NCBI RefSeq assembly: GCF_002355855.1
Contig: NZ_AP017655.1
Span: 3,165,001-3,229,000 of the forward strand
Source of the DNA: Sphingobium cloacae
Lineage (GTDB): Bacteria; Pseudomonadota; Alphaproteobacteria; Sphingomonadales; Sphingomonadaceae
Length of the DNA stretch: 64,000 nt
Direction: 5' to 3'
Shown piece after piece: positions 43,818-53,593 of the stretch. A model generated the notes under the pieces. It made no database searches, was not told where the DNA came from, and was given only the letters and a program-made list of their open reading frames with translations. A program made the position numbers and the translations under genes. Each line of letters starts with the position of its first letter. Positions within the stretch are counted from its first letter, which is position 1.

Positions 43818-44955
43818 GTGCACTGACTCAGTCGGTTGGTACAGGCAGCCGCCTGAGTTTGGCGAGAATGGTCTCGGCCGGCTTGGTCCAGACGAAGGGC
43901 TTAGGGTCGGCGTTCTGCTTTCGGATGTAAGCGCTAATGGTGTCCTGGAGGTCGACGACGGAGGTGAAGACGCCGCGCCGGATGACCCTTCGGGTGAGCG
44001 CCGAGAAGAAGTTCTCGACGGCGTTGAGCCATGAGCCCGAGGTCGGGGTGAAATGGAACACCCAGCGTGGATGATCGGCGAGCCACTCCAGGACCTTCGG
44101 ATGCTTGTGGGTGGCGTAGTTGTCGAGGACGGCGTGGATCACCTTGCCGGCAGGAACGGCGCGCTCGACGGCGTTGAGGAACTTGATGAACTCCTGGTGC
44201 CTGTGCTTGGGCATGCAGCGACCGACGACTGTGCCGTGGAGGACGTCGAGCGCGGCGAACAGGGTGGTCGTGCCATTGCGTTTGTAGTCGTGCGTCATTG
44301 TTCCGCATTTGCCCGGCTTCAACGGCAGACCGGGTTGGGTTCGGTCGAGGGCCTGGATCTGGCTCTTCTCGTCGATCGAGATGACGACGGCGTGAGCCGG
44401 CGGGGCCATGTAGAGACCGACGATGTCTTCGACCTTGGCGGCGAAGGCGGGGTCGCTCGATCTCTTGAAGGTTCGCAGACGGTGGGGTTGGAGGTGATGG
44501 ACCTGCCAGATGCGCTGGACGGTTCGGAGCGAGACGCCGAAGGCTTTGGCCATTGCGCGGCCGGTCCAATGGGTCACGGCACCGGGCGGTTCGGAGCAGG
44601 TCAACGCAACGATCCGTGCGACGACGGGCGCGGCGATCGGCGCCGTACCGGGCTTGCGCGTCTTGTCGCGGAGAAGACCATCGACGCCTTCCTCAGCGAA
44701 GCGCTGTTGCCAGCGCCAGACCGCAGGTCGGCTGACGCCGGCGCGGCGGGCCACTTCGAGCACCGGCAAGCGGTCGCTGGAGAGCAGCACGATCCTGGCG
44801 CGCAGCACATGCTTGAGCGGGCAGTTGCGGTCGCCGACGATTTGTTCAAGCCGAGCACGGTCGGCGGCGTTCAAGAGGATGTTGACGGTCTGGGCCATGA
44901 CGGGAGAGTCGCATGTCCTAGACGATTTGTGAATCTCCCGTCTGCGTCATTGCAC
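43818..44955 (-). mobile_element. IS630-family insertion sequence between tsf and pyrH
   Basis: 1138 bp flanked by TA on both sides (43816-43817 and 44956-44957), as expected for IS630 target duplication. Terminal inverted repeats: left GTGCACTGACTCAGTCGG, right (inverted) GTGCAATGACGCAGACGG, three mismatches in 18. It carries one intact transposase on the minus strand, opposite to the host operon. Joining the flanks restores a short spacer between tsf and the pyrH-proximal hairpin. Confidence 0.88.
43828..44898 (-). CDS. IS630 family transposase
   Basis: 356 residues, full length. N-terminal helix-turn-helix (LEVARRAGVSRPAVWRWQQRF and TGRAMAKAFGVSLRTVQRIW), then the DDE catalytic domain: Asp in VISIDEKSQIQ, Asp in HAVLDNYATHKHP, and Glu in SGSWLNAVENFFS. 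No frameshift or stop is seen, so the element may still be active. Confidence 0.93.
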   Translation of the reverse strand: MAQTVNILLNAADRARLEQIVGDRNCPLKHVLRARIVLLSSDRLPVLEVARRAGVSRPAVWRWQQRFAEEGVDGLLRDKTRKPGTAPIAAPVVARIVALTCSEPPGAVTHWTGRAMAKAFGVSLRTVQRIWQVHHLQPHRLRTFKRSSDPAFAAKVEDIVGLYMAPPAHAVVISIDEKSQIQALDRTQPGLPLKPGKCGTMTHDYKRNGTTTLFAALDVLHGTVVGRCMPKHRHQEFIKFLNAVERAVPAGKVIHAVLDNYATHKHPKVLEWLADHPRWVFHFTPTSGSWLNAVENFFSALTRRVIRRGVFTSVVDLQDTISAYIRKQNADPKPFVWTKPAETILAKLRRLPVPTD

Positions 44956-44970
44956 TAAGGACTTCACAAT

Positions 44971-45000
44971 ATGGCGCGCACTGCCTAAGGTGCGCGCCAT
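44971..45000. terminator. 11-bp hairpin before pyrH
   Basis: ATGGCGCGCAC (44971-44981) pairs with GTGCGCGCCAT (44990-45000) around TGCCTAAG; it is followed by TTCCTTG. It was probably the tsf terminator or attenuator before the IS630 element separated them. Confidence 0.6.
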
Positions 45001-45035
45001 TTCCTTGCCCGTTCATAAATGGAATATTGCCCCGC

Positions 45036-45761
45036 ATGTCACGCCCGGCCTTCAAGCGCATCCTGCTGAAACTCTCGGGCGAAGTGCTGATGGGGCAGGG
45101 GCAGTTCGGCATCGACCCCGAAACCGTGGATCGCGTCGCGGGCGAGATCGCGGCGGCGAAGGACGCGGGGTTCGAGCTGTGCGTCGTCGTGGGCGGCGGC
45201 AATATATTCCGGGGCCTTGCGGGCGCGGCCAAGGGCTTCGACCGGGCGAGCGCCGATTATATGGGCATGCTCGCCACCGTCATGAACGCGCTGGCGGTGC
45301 AGAATGCGCTGGAAAAGATCGGTTACGACACGCGCGTCCAGTCGGCGATCCCGATGGCGTCGGTGTGCGAACCCTATATCCGGCGCAAGGCGGTGCGGCA
45401 CATGGAAAAGGGCCGGATCGTCATCTTCGCGGCGGGCACGGGCAGCCCTTTCTTCACCACCGACACCACGGCGGCGCTGCGGGCGGCGGAAATGAACTGC
45501 GACGCGCTGTTCAAGGGCACCAGCGTCGACGGCATCTACAATGCCGACCCGAAGAAGGTGCCGGACGCGGCGCGTTATGACGCGATCAGCTTCGACAAGG
45601 TGCTGAACGACAACCTCAAGGTCATGGACGCCAGCGCCATTGCGCTTTGCCGCGAAAACAATATTCCCATCGTCGTCTTCAACATCCGCGAAACCGGAAA
45701 CCTCGCCAAGGTATTGGCGGGGGACGGGGTCGCGACGATCGTGCAAAATCAGGAGCGCTGA
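45036..45761 (+). CDS. pyrH: UMP kinase
   Basis: 241 residues starting [20 protein letters not shown]. Amino-acid kinase fold with [30 protein letters not shown] and [14 protein letters not shown]. It phosphorylates UMP to UDP. An in-frame TTG three codons upstream is less likely. Seven bases separate it from frr. Confidence 0.95.
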   Translation: MSRPAFKRILLKLSGEVLMGQGQFGIDPETVDRVAGEIAAAKDAGFELCVVVGGGNIFRGLAGAAKGFDRASADYMGMLATVMNALAVQNALEKIGYDTRVQSAIPMASVCEPYIRRKAVRHMEKGRIVIFAAGTGSPFFTTDTTAALRAAEMNCDALFKGTSVDGIYNADPKKVPDAARYDAISFDKVLNDNLKVMDASAIALCRENNIPIVVFNIRETGNLAKVLAGDGVATIVQNQER

Positions 45762-45767
45762 AAAACC

Positions 45768-46325
45768 ATGGCTCAATATGACAAGGCGGACCTTGAGCGC
45801 CGCATGGCGGGCGCCGTCGAATCGCTGAAGGGGGACCTGACGGGCCTTCGCACCGGACGCGCCAATATCCAGCTTCTCGATCCGGTGACGGTCGAGGTCT
45901 ATGGCGCGCATATGCCCCTGAATCAGATCGCGACCGTCTCCGCGCCCGAACCGCGCATGTTGTCGGTGCAGGTGTGGGACAAGAGCAATGTCGGTCCCTG
46001 CGACAAGGCGATCCGGTCGGCGGGCCTCGGCCTCAACCCCATTGTCGACGGCCAGACGCTGCGCCTGCCGATCCCGGACCTGACCGAGGAGCGCCGCAAG
46101 GAACTGGCCAAGCTCGCCAGCAAATATGCCGAAGGCGCGCGCGTCGCCGTCCGCAACGTCCGCCGCGACGGCATGGACAATCTCAAGACCGACGAGAAGA
46201 AGGGCGAGATCAGCGAGGACGAGCGCAAGCGGCTGGAAACCGAGGTCCAGAAGCTGACCGACGCCACCATCGGGGACATAGACGCGGCCACCGCGGCCAA
46301 GGAGAAGGAAATCCTCGGCCGTTGA
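45768..46325 (+). CDS. frr: ribosome recycling factor
   Basis: 185 residues, the family's normal length. [19 protein letters not shown] near the N-terminus and the C-terminal helix region ([42 protein letters not shown]) are typical. It splits post-termination ribosomes together with EF-G. Confidence 0.96.
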   Translation: MAQYDKADLERRMAGAVESLKGDLTGLRTGRANIQLLDPVTVEVYGAHMPLNQIATVSAPEPRMLSVQVWDKSNVGPCDKAIRSAGLGLNPIVDGQTLRLPIPDLTEERRKELAKLASKYAEGARVAVRNVRRDGMDNLKTDEKKGEISEDERKRLETEVQKLTDATIGDIDAATAAKEKEILGR

Positions 46326-46371
46326 GCCGGGGCCCCTTGTCCCGCGTGACCTCCGCGAGCATCCTCCCCTG

Positions 46372-47112
46372 ATGGCAAGCCAGGCCCAGCCCGATCTTCC
46401 CCAAGCTGCTCCGGCCCATGGCGCGCGCCATGTGGCGATCATCATGGACGGCAACGGCCGCTGGGCGAAGAAGCGCCTGCTGCCCCGCATCGCCGGGCAC
46501 CAGGCGGGCGTGCAGGCGGTCCGCCGCATCGCGCGGGCCGCGCGGGAGCTGGGGCTGGAATGCCTGACGCTCTACGCCTTTTCCTCGGAAAACTGGAAGC
46601 GGCCGGCGAGGGAAGTCGCCGACCTGATGGCCCTGCTGCGCCATTTCATCCAGTCCGACCTGGATGAGTTCCATGCCAATGGCGTGCGGCTGCGCGTGAT
46701 CGGGAATTACCGGGCGCTCGACCCTTTGCTCGTCACGCTGATCGACGGCGCGGTCGCGCGCACCGCCGCGAACAGCGGGCCGGTCATCGCCATCGCGCTC
46801 AACTATGGAGCGCAGGACGAACTGGTCCGCGTGGCGCAATTGCTGGCGCAGAAGGCCGCGACGGGCGAGATCGCGCCGGACCAGATCGGCATCGAGGATA
46901 TCGACCGGGCCCTTTACACGGCGGATCTGCCGCCGCTCGACCTCCTCATCCGCACGTCGGGCGAGCAGCGGCTCAGCAATTTCATGCTGTGGCAGGCGGC
47001 CTATGCGGAACTCTATTTCACGGACGTGCTGTGGCCCGATTTCGACGGAAAGATGCTGGCGCAGGCGCTGGACACGTTCCGGACGCGCGACCGCCGCTTC
47101 GGCGGATTGTGA
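46372..47112 (+). CDS. uppS: undecaprenyl diphosphate synthase
   Basis: 246 residues. The cis-prenyltransferase motifs are present: HVAIIMDGNGRWAKKR (catalytic Asp), YAFSSENWKRP, and RTSGEQRLSNFMLWQAAYAELYF. It produces the C55 lipid carrier for peptidoglycan and polysaccharides. It is five bases upstream of cdsA. Confidence 0.94.
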   Translation: MASQAQPDLPQAAPAHGARHVAIIMDGNGRWAKKRLLPRIAGHQAGVQAVRRIARAARELGLECLTLYAFSSENWKRPAREVADLMALLRHFIQSDLDEFHANGVRLRVIGNYRALDPLLVTLIDGAVARTAANSGPVIAIALNYGAQDELVRVAQLLAQKAATGEIAPDQIGIEDIDRALYTADLPPLDLLIRTSGEQRLSNFMLWQAAYAELYFTDVLWPDFDGKMLAQALDTFRTRDRRFGGL

Positions 47113-47116
47113 CCGC

Positions 47117-47893
47117 ATGACGGGCGAATTGCGGACCCGGGCGGTCGTGGGCCTGATCCTGATCGCCGTGGCGGTGGGCGCGCTGTGGTTCGGCGGTTTC
47201 CCCTTCTGGCTCCTGCTGGTGGTGGCGGGCGTGCTGATGCAGGGTGAATGGGGGCAGCTGGTCGGCGTACCCGACCAGCAGCGCAAGATGGCGATGTATG
47301 CCGTCTCCTTCCCGCTGGCGATCCTGTGTCCGCTGGCGGCGGGGGTTTCCTGGCTTGCCTTCGCCTTTGTCGCGGGCGCGTTCTTCTTCGTCTTGCTGAC
47401 GGCGCGCTCGCTCGCGCTGGCCCTGGGCGTGCTTTATGTCAGCGTGCCGGTCATGGCCCTCCTTCTGCTGCGCGGACAACAGCCCGACGCGCTGGGCCTG
47501 CTGCTTGCCTTCTGGGCGCTTTCGCTGGTCTGGGCGACGGATATCGGCGCCTATTTCGCCGGGCGCGCGATCGGCGGGCCCAAGCTCGCCCCGCGCGTCA
47601 GCCCATCGAAGACATGGGCGGGCCTTGCGGGCGGCGTGCTGGCGGCGCTGGTGGTCGGGTTCCTCCTGCATCGTTTCGCGGGCCTGCCGATCCAGCTGGC
47701 GGCGGCGAGCGGCCTGCTGGCGGTGGCGGCGCAACTGGGCGACCTGCTCGAAAGCTGGATGAAGCGGCGGGCGGGCGTCAAGGACAGCAGCAACCTGTTG
47801 CCCGGCCATGGCGGCGTCATGGACCGGCTGGACGGCGTGGTCGCCGCCGCGCCGCTGGCCGCCGCGCTGTTCCTGATGATCGGCGCGGCCTGA
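47117..47893 (+). CDS. cdsA: phosphatidate cytidylyltransferase
   Basis: 258 residues, mostly membrane helices. The CdsA signature lies near the C-terminus: SPSKTWAGLAGG, GDLLESWMKRRAGVKDSSNLLPGHGGVMDRLD. It makes CDP-diacylglycerol, the precursor used by PssA encoded 6 kb away. The stop and the dxr start share one base (TGATG). Confidence 0.93.
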   Translation: MTGELRTRAVVGLILIAVAVGALWFGGFPFWLLLVVAGVLMQGEWGQLVGVPDQQRKMAMYAVSFPLAILCPLAAGVSWLAFAFVAGAFFFVLLTARSLALALGVLYVSVPVMALLLLRGQQPDALGLLLAFWALSLVWATDIGAYFAGRAIGGPKLAPRVSPSKTWAGLAGGVLAALVVGFLLHRFAGLPIQLAAASGLLAVAAQLGDLLESWMKRRAGVKDSSNLLPGHGGVMDRLDGVVAAAPLAAALFLMIGAA

Positions 47894-49050
47894 TGCGGAA
47901 GGTGTCGATTTTCGGCGCGACCGGATCGGTCGGCATGTCGACGCTGGACCTGATCCGTCGCGAGCCGGACGCTTATGAAGTCGTGGCCCTGACCGCGCAT
48001 AGCGATGTGGAGGGGCTGGCGCGCCTCGCCAGGGAATGCGGCGCGGCCATGGCCGTGATCGGGCGGGAGGAACTTTACGAGCCGCTGCGGCAGGCGCTGG
48101 CGGGCTCCCCTGTACGGACGATGGCGGGCGAAGAGGCGCTGGTCGAAGCCGCGCAGGCGGGCGCGGACTGGAGCATGGCGGCGATCGTCGGCTGCGCGGG
48201 GCTGCGCCCGACGATGGCGGCGCTGCGGGCGGGCGGCACGGTGGCGCTGGCGAACAAGGAGTCGCTGGTGTCGGCGGGCCTGTTGATGATGGACGCGGCC
48301 AGGGCATCCGGCGCGACGCTGCTGCCGGTGGACAGCGAGCATAATGCGATCTTCCAGTGCCTTGCGGGCAGCGGCCTCGATGAAGTCGCGCGCATCACGC
48401 TGACGGCCAGCGGCGGTCCCTTCCGTACCTTCACCCGCGACCGGATGCGCGCCATCACGCCGGCGCAGGCCGTGGCGCATCCCAACTGGTCGATGGGCGC
48501 GAAGATCAGCGTCGACAGCGCGACGATGATGAACAAGGGCCTGGAACTGATCGAGGCGGCGCATCTCTTCCCCATCGGCACCGACCGGATAGAGATCCTC
48601 GTCCACCCCCAGTCGGTCATTCATTCGATGGTCGAGTTTCGCGACCGTTCCACGCTGGCGCAGCTGGGATCGCCGGACATGCGGATTCCCATCGCCCATG
48701 CGCTGGCCTGGCCCCGGCGGATCGCCACGCCGTGCCAGCCGCTCGATCTGGCGCGCATCGGCCGGCTCGATTTCGAGGCGCCCGACGAGGATCGCTTCCC
48801 CGCCCTGCGTCTGGCGCGGCAGGCGGTGCGGGCGGACGGAGCCGTGCCCGCCATCCTCAATGCAGCCAATGAGGTCGCCGTCGCCGCCTTCCTGGAAGGG
48901 GCGATCGGCTTCCTTGATATCGCCGCAATTGTGGAGGATGTAGTGAACCGCTATAGCGTGGCTGTGCCGCGTGGGATCGATGATGTGCTGGCGGCGGACG
49001 CCGAAGCGCGCGCGGTCGCAAGGCAGGTGATGGAAAGATTGACGGTTTGA
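47893..49050 (+). CDS. dxr: 1-deoxy-D-xylulose-5-phosphate reductoisomerase
   Basis: 385 residues. NADPH site SIFGATGSVGMSTLDL, active site LPVDSEHNAIFQCL, and ASGGPFR and NWSMGAKISVDSATMMNKGLELIEA. First committed enzyme of the MEP isoprenoid pathway, feeding UppS. Its stop overlaps the TTG start of rseP. Confidence 0.95.
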   Translation: MRKVSIFGATGSVGMSTLDLIRREPDAYEVVALTAHSDVEGLARLARECGAAMAVIGREELYEPLRQALAGSPVRTMAGEEALVEAAQAGADWSMAAIVGCAGLRPTMAALRAGGTVALANKESLVSAGLLMMDAARASGATLLPVDSEHNAIFQCLAGSGLDEVARITLTASGGPFRTFTRDRMRAITPAQAVAHPNWSMGAKISVDSATMMNKGLELIEAAHLFPIGTDRIEILVHPQSVIHSMVEFRDRSTLAQLGSPDMRIPIAHALAWPRRIATPCQPLDLARIGRLDFEAPDEDRFPALRLARQAVRADGAVPAILNAANEVAVAAFLEGAIGFLDIAAIVEDVVNRYSVAVPRGIDDVLAADAEARAVARQVMERLTV

Positions 49051-50180
49051 TCCAGAATCCCGGTTTCCTCTTGACCATTCTCGCTTTCGTCGCGGTCATC
49101 GGACCCCTCGTCTTCGTGCATGAGATGGGCCATTATCTGGTCGGCCGCTGGTGCGGGGTGAAGGCGGACGCCTTTTCCATCGGCTTCGGGCCGGAACTGG
49201 CCGCATGGGTGGACCGCCGTGGCACGCGCTGGCGGATCGCCGCCTTTCCGCTGGGCGGCTATGTGAAGTTCAAGGGCGACATGAACGCCGCCAGCCAGAC
49301 CGATCCCAAATGGCTGGAATTGTCGGCGGCGGAACGCTCCGAAAGTTTCCCCGCCAAGCCGCTCTGGCAGCGCGCCGCGATCGTCGCTGCGGGCCCTGCG
49401 ATCAATTTCCTGTTCGCGATCCTGATTCTCGCCGCCTTCGCCGTGGCCTATGGCGAAAGCCGGACGCCCGCCATCGCGGGGCAGGTCCAGCCGGGCAGCG
49501 CTGCCGCCGCCGCGGGGATCGAGGCGGGGGACCGCATCGTCTCGCTCAACGGGCGGGAGATGGGGACGTTCGACGACATCCGCCTCTATGCCCAGATCCG
49601 CCCCGGCGAGCCGGTGGCCATCCTGGTGGAGCGCGACGGCGCGCAATTCACGCGGCAGGGGCAGATCGGCGCGGTCGAGGAAAAGGACGGCTTCGGCAAC
49701 AGCTTCCGCATCGGGCGGCTGGGCATCGCGCCCGGCGATCCGGTGATCGAACCGGTCAGCCTGTGGCGCGCGCCCATCGTCGCCATCGACCGGACCGGCG
49801 ACATCGTGCGGACCATGGTGGAGACGCTGGGCCAGATCATCGGCGGCGGCCGTTCCGTCAAGGAACTGGGCGGGCCGCTCAAGATCGCCGAGGTATCCGG
49901 TCAGGCCGCGACGCTGGGCGTGGAGAGCTTCGTCTTCTTCATGGCGCTCATTTCAATTAATTTGGGGTTCATCAATCTGTTGCCAATCCCGATGCTGGAT
50001 GGCGGCCACCTGCTGTTTTACGGGCTGGAGGCGATACAAAGGCGGCCGGTCAGCCCGCAGGTGCAGGAATGGGCCTATCGATCCGGCCTTGCGCTGCTTT
50101 TGACGGTGATGATGCTGGTGACTTTCAACGATTTGTCTTCTTTCGGGCTCTGGGAGCGTCTGTCCGACTTGATCGGTTGA
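49047..50180 (+). CDS. rseP: RIP metalloprotease RseP (site-2 protease)
   Basis: 377 residues from a TTG that overlaps the dxr stop (TTGA). Zinc motif HEMGH at residues 25-29 in the first membrane helix, one PDZ domain (PGSAAAAAGIEAGDRIVSLNG), and the C-terminal NLLPIPMLDGGHLLFY with the third ligand. E. coli RseP has two PDZ domains; one is usual in Alphaproteobacteria. It cleaves anti-sigma factors or signal-peptide remnants in the membrane. Confidence 0.93.
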   Translation: MIQNPGFLLTILAFVAVIGPLVFVHEMGHYLVGRWCGVKADAFSIGFGPELAAWVDRRGTRWRIAAFPLGGYVKFKGDMNAASQTDPKWLELSAAERSESFPAKPLWQRAAIVAAGPAINFLFAILILAAFAVAYGESRTPAIAGQVQPGSAAAAAGIEAGDRIVSLNGREMGTFDDIRLYAQIRPGEPVAILVERDGAQFTRQGQIGAVEEKDGFGNSFRIGRLGIAPGDPVIEPVSLWRAPIVAIDRTGDIVRTMVETLGQIIGGGRSVKELGGPLKIAEVSGQAATLGVESFVFFMALISINLGFINLLPIPMLDGGHLLFYGLEAIQRRPVSPQVQEWAYRSGLALLLTVMMLVTFNDLSSFGLWERLSDLIG

Positions 50181-50270
50181 TCCGCATCGGGCAGGGAGAC
50201 GCGATTTCATATCGTCTTTACAGACGGGAAACAGACTTTGCATTTTTTGAGGGTGGAGCGGGTGACAGCG

Positions 50271-52925
50271 ATGATGAGCAGCAACAGGCAGCGTCCGGTC
50301 GTCGCGGCCTTGCTGGCGACGACGATGATCGCGGGGCTGTCCGCCATGCCCGCCGCCGCGCAGCAGCGCGCGCCTGCGCCCGCCGCCGCGCCCGCCGCGC
50401 CGCCTGCGGTGGCTCCCGCCGGAACCATCCGCAGCCTGAGCGTGACGGGCCAGCAGCGCCTGGAACCGGACACCGTCCTTTCCTACACCAAGCTGCGCCT
50501 CGGCGAGCCCTTCACGCAGGAATCGCTCGATCAGGCGCTACGCGACCTTTATGAGACGGAACTGTTCGCCGATGTGCAGATCCGCAACGACAATGGCGCG
50601 CTCACCGTCGAGGTGAAGGAAAATCCGGTCATCAACCGCATCGTCCTGGAAGGCAACAAGCGCCTGAAGGAAGACAAGATCCGCCCGGAAATCCGGCTCG
50701 CCCCGCGCCAGATCTACACCCGGTCGAAGGTGCGCGCCGATGTTGCCCGCATCATCGAGCTTTACCGCCGCCAGGGCCGCTTCGCCGCCACCGTCGAACC
50801 GAAGATGGTGCAACTCGACCAGAACCGCGTCGACATCGTCTTCGAGATTTCGGAAGGCCCCAAGTCCAAGGTCCGCCAGATCAACATCATCGGCAATGAG
50901 AAGTTCAGCGACGGCGAACTGCGCGGCCAGATGGTGACGAAGCAGTCGCGCTGGTTCCGCATCTTCTCGTCCGGGACCAGCTATGATCCGGACCGCCTCG
51001 CCTATGACCAGCAGAAGCTGCGCCAGTTCTACCTGACCGAAGGCTATGCCGATTTCCGCGTGACCTCCGCCGTGGCGGAGCTGACGCCCGACAAGCAGGA
51101 TTTCATCATCACCTATGTGGTGGAGGAAGGCGACCGCTACAAATTCGGCGACGTGAAGGTCGAATCGGACATTCGCGACCTGTCGAGCGATTCGCTGACC
51201 CGGATGCTGCCGATGAAGAAGGGGCAGTGGTACAACGCCAAGCAGGTCGAGGATACGGTCGACACGCTGAGCGAGACGGCGGGCCTGTTCGGTTATGCCT
51301 TTGCCGACGTGCAGCCGGATTTCCAGCGCGACAAGGACACGCTGACGATGGGGATCAATTTCCGTATCGCCAACGCGCCGCGCGTCTATGTCGAGCGCGT
51401 GGACATCAACGGCAACACGCTGACGCAGGACAAGGTCGTCCGCCGCGAATTCCGCCTGGCGGAAGGGGACGCGTTCAACAGCTTCCTCGTCAAGCGTTCG
51501 AAGGACCGCATCAATTCGCTGGGCTTCTTCCAGGAAAAGCTGGAGGTCGAACAGAAGCCGGGTTCCGCGCCGGACCGCATCGTGCTGGAAACCAATGTGC
51601 AGGAAAAATCGACCGGCGAACTGTCGCTGTCGGCCGGCTTCTCCTCGCTCGAGCGCTTCATCCTCGCGGCTTCGATCACGCAGCGCAACTTCCGCGGCAA
51701 GGGACAGGAACTGCGCACCAGCGTCAACTGGTCCAACTATTCCAAGTCGATCGAACTGGGCTTCACAGAGCCCTATTTCATGGACAAGAATATCGCGCTG
51801 GGCGGGGACATCTACCGGCGCGATCTGAACAGCTTCCGCTATCTCAACAATAAAGACCGCGACACGACCTACGAACAGACGACCACCGGCTTCCAGATCC
51901 GTGCCGGCGTGCCGATCACCGAATATATGTCGCTGGCCCTGCGCTACAGCCTGAATTTCGACGACGTGACGCTGGATAAGGACACTTTCTACACGGACGG
52001 CCGGTGTGATCCCATCAAGGCCGGGCGTTACCTGTGCGACGCCATCGGCAAGCGGACGACTTCGTCCGTCGGCTATTCGCTGATCTACGATACCCGCGAC
52101 AACCGCATCCGGCCCACGCGCGGCCATAATGTCGTGCTGAGCCAGGATTTCGCCGGGCTGGGAGGCAGCGTCCGCTATGTCCGATCGCGATTGAACGGGT
52201 CCAAATTCTGGCCGCTGGGCGGAGGGTTCATCTTTTCCATCTCGGCGGAGGGCGGCTACATCCATTCGCTGGAAGGCGAGCGGCGCGACGATGCCGGCAA
52301 TCCGGTCGACAAGATACGCCTGACTGACCGTTTCTTCCTGGGCGAACCGCAGATTCGCGGCTTCGACATTCGCGGCATCGGCCCGCGCGTGAAGCGTTAC
52401 TATCTGACCAAGAACGAAGACGGGGAATATGTCCGCAATTCGGGCAACCGCAACGTCAGCGACGACGCGCTGGGCGGCAAGGTCTATTATATGGCGCGGG
52501 CGGAGGTGGAGATTCCTCTGGGTTCCGGCGCCCGCGAAATGGGTCTGCGGCCGTCGGTCTTCGTCGATGCCGGCGCGGTCGCCGGTTTGAAGAACCCGGT
52601 CCTCGTCAACGGGAATGGCCGCTTCAACGGCTATTGCAGCGTCCAGACGGGCAGCGGCGACAATGCGACGACAACGACGCAGCCCGCCGCTGGCATTGGA
52701 ACCTGCGGAAGCGTCGCGCCCGGTTCGACCGCGACCTATATCGACGGGTCGGGATTCGAGGAAGTTTATCTGGGCGATACGCTGAAGCCCCGCGTGTCCG
52801 TCGGCTTCGGCATCAACTGGAACTCGCCTTTCGGGCCGTTCCGCATCGACATCGCCAAGGCCCTGCTCAAGGAACCAGGGGACGACACCAAACTCATCAC
52901 CTTCAACGTAGGGACACAATTCTGA
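50271..52925 (+). CDS. bamA: outer membrane protein assembly factor BamA
   Basis: 884 residues from ATG 50271. Signal peptide ends AAA-Q (residues ~25), followed by an Ala/Pro-rich linker (APAPAAAPAAPPAVAPAG). Five POTRA domains (GTIRSLSVTGQQRLEPDTVLSY first) precede the 16-strand barrel (YSLIYDTRDNRIRPTRGHN, FFLGEPQIRGFDIRGIGPR) ending ITFNVGTQF with C-terminal Phe. It inserts outer membrane proteins. A GTG at 50262 is an alternative start. Confidence 0.94.
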   Translation: MMSSNRQRPVVAALLATTMIAGLSAMPAAAQQRAPAPAAAPAAPPAVAPAGTIRSLSVTGQQRLEPDTVLSYTKLRLGEPFTQESLDQALRDLYETELFADVQIRNDNGALTVEVKENPVINRIVLEGNKRLKEDKIRPEIRLAPRQIYTRSKVRADVARIIELYRRQGRFAATVEPKMVQLDQNRVDIVFEISEGPKSKVRQINIIGNEKFSDGELRGQMVTKQSRWFRIFSSGTSYDPDRLAYDQQKLRQFYLTEGYADFRVTSAVAELTPDKQDFIITYVVEEGDRYKFGDVKVESDIRDLSSDSLTRMLPMKKGQWYNAKQVEDTVDTLSETAGLFGYAFADVQPDFQRDKDTLTMGINFRIANAPRVYVERVDINGNTLTQDKVVRREFRLAEGDAFNSFLVKRSKDRINSLGFFQEKLEVEQKPGSAPDRIVLETNVQEKSTGELSLSAGFSSLERFILAASITQRNFRGKGQELRTSVNWSNYSKSIELGFTEPYFMDKNIALGGDIYRRDLNSFRYLNNKDRDTTYEQTTTGFQIRAGVPITEYMSLALRYSLNFDDVTLDKDTFYTDGRCDPIKAGRYLCDAIGKRTTSSVGYSLIYDTRDNRIRPTRGHNVVLSQDFAGLGGSVRYVRSRLNGSKFWPLGGGFIFSISAEGGYIHSLEGERRDDAGNPVDKIRLTDRFFLGEPQIRGFDIRGIGPRVKRYYLTKNEDGEYVRNSGNRNVSDDALGGKVYYMARAEVEIPLGSGAREMGLRPSVFVDAGAVAGLKNPVLVNGNGRFNGYCSVQTGSGDNATTTTQPAAGIGTCGSVAPGSTATYIDGSGFEEVYLGDTLKPRVSVGFGINWNSPFGPFRIDIAKALLKEPGDDTKLITFNVGTQF

Positions 52926-53587
52926 TGAAAATGATCACCAAGGCCGCCGCGCTCGCGCTTGTGCCCGTTTCCGCCCTCGCGCTTTCCGCCGTGCCCGCCG
53001 CAGCCCAGTCGAAGCAGGGCATTGCCGTGGCCGACATCCAGCGCGCCGTTGCGACCAGCAACGCCTACACCGCGGCTCGCACCCAGATCCAGACGACCTA
53101 CAAGGCGCAGATCGACAGCTTCACCGCGCGCAAGAACGCCATCGACGCTGATCTGCGCGCCAAGAGCACCGCGCTCGACGCGGCGCTCAAGGCGGCGGGC
53201 GGCAAGCCCACGCCGGCGATCCAGACCCAGTATGAAGCGGCCCAGACGGCCCAGCAGAACGGCCAGGCCGAATTGCAGCGACTGGGCGAGCCGATCGCGC
53301 TCGCGAACGCCTATGTCGAAGAGCAGATTTCGGCGAAGCTGTCCGACGCGCTCAAGAATGCGATGACCAAGTCGAAGGTCGATCTGGTGCTCGGCCCCGA
53401 CGCCACCGTTTCCTATCAGCCCGCCGTGGACATCACCCAGGCGGTCGTGACGGAACTCAACGCGCTGGTGCCGTCGGTCAGCATCACGCCGCCCGCCGGC
53501 TGGCGTCCGGGCGGTCAGCAGCAGCAGGGTCAGGCGCCCGCCGCCGCTGCCCCCGCCAATCCTTCGCAGCAGCCGACCTCGCGCTGA
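52925..53587 (+). CDS. skp: OmpH/Skp family periplasmic chaperone
   Basis: 220 residues. Signal peptide ends AAAQ. The mature part begins GIAVADIQRAVATSNAYTAAR, then long helices with heptad-like spacing (the Skp arms), and a Gln/Pro/Ala-rich tail (QQQQGQAPAAAAPANPSQQ). It carries unfolded OMPs to BamA. The start shares one base with the bamA stop. Confidence 0.88.
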   Translation: MKMITKAAALALVPVSALALSAVPAAAQSKQGIAVADIQRAVATSNAYTAARTQIQTTYKAQIDSFTARKNAIDADLRAKSTALDAALKAAGGKPTPAIQTQYEAAQTAQQNGQAELQRLGEPIALANAYVEEQISAKLSDALKNAMTKSKVDLVLGPDATVSYQPAVDITQAVVTELNALVPSVSITPPAGWRPGGQQQQGQAPAAAAPANPSQQPTSR

Positions 53588-53593
53588 TTTGCG

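Noticed and set aside
50538..52919. Long minus-strand open frame opposite bamA
   Set aside because: Antisense shadow: no recognisable domain, and bamA is complete with signal peptide, POTRA domains and terminal Phe.
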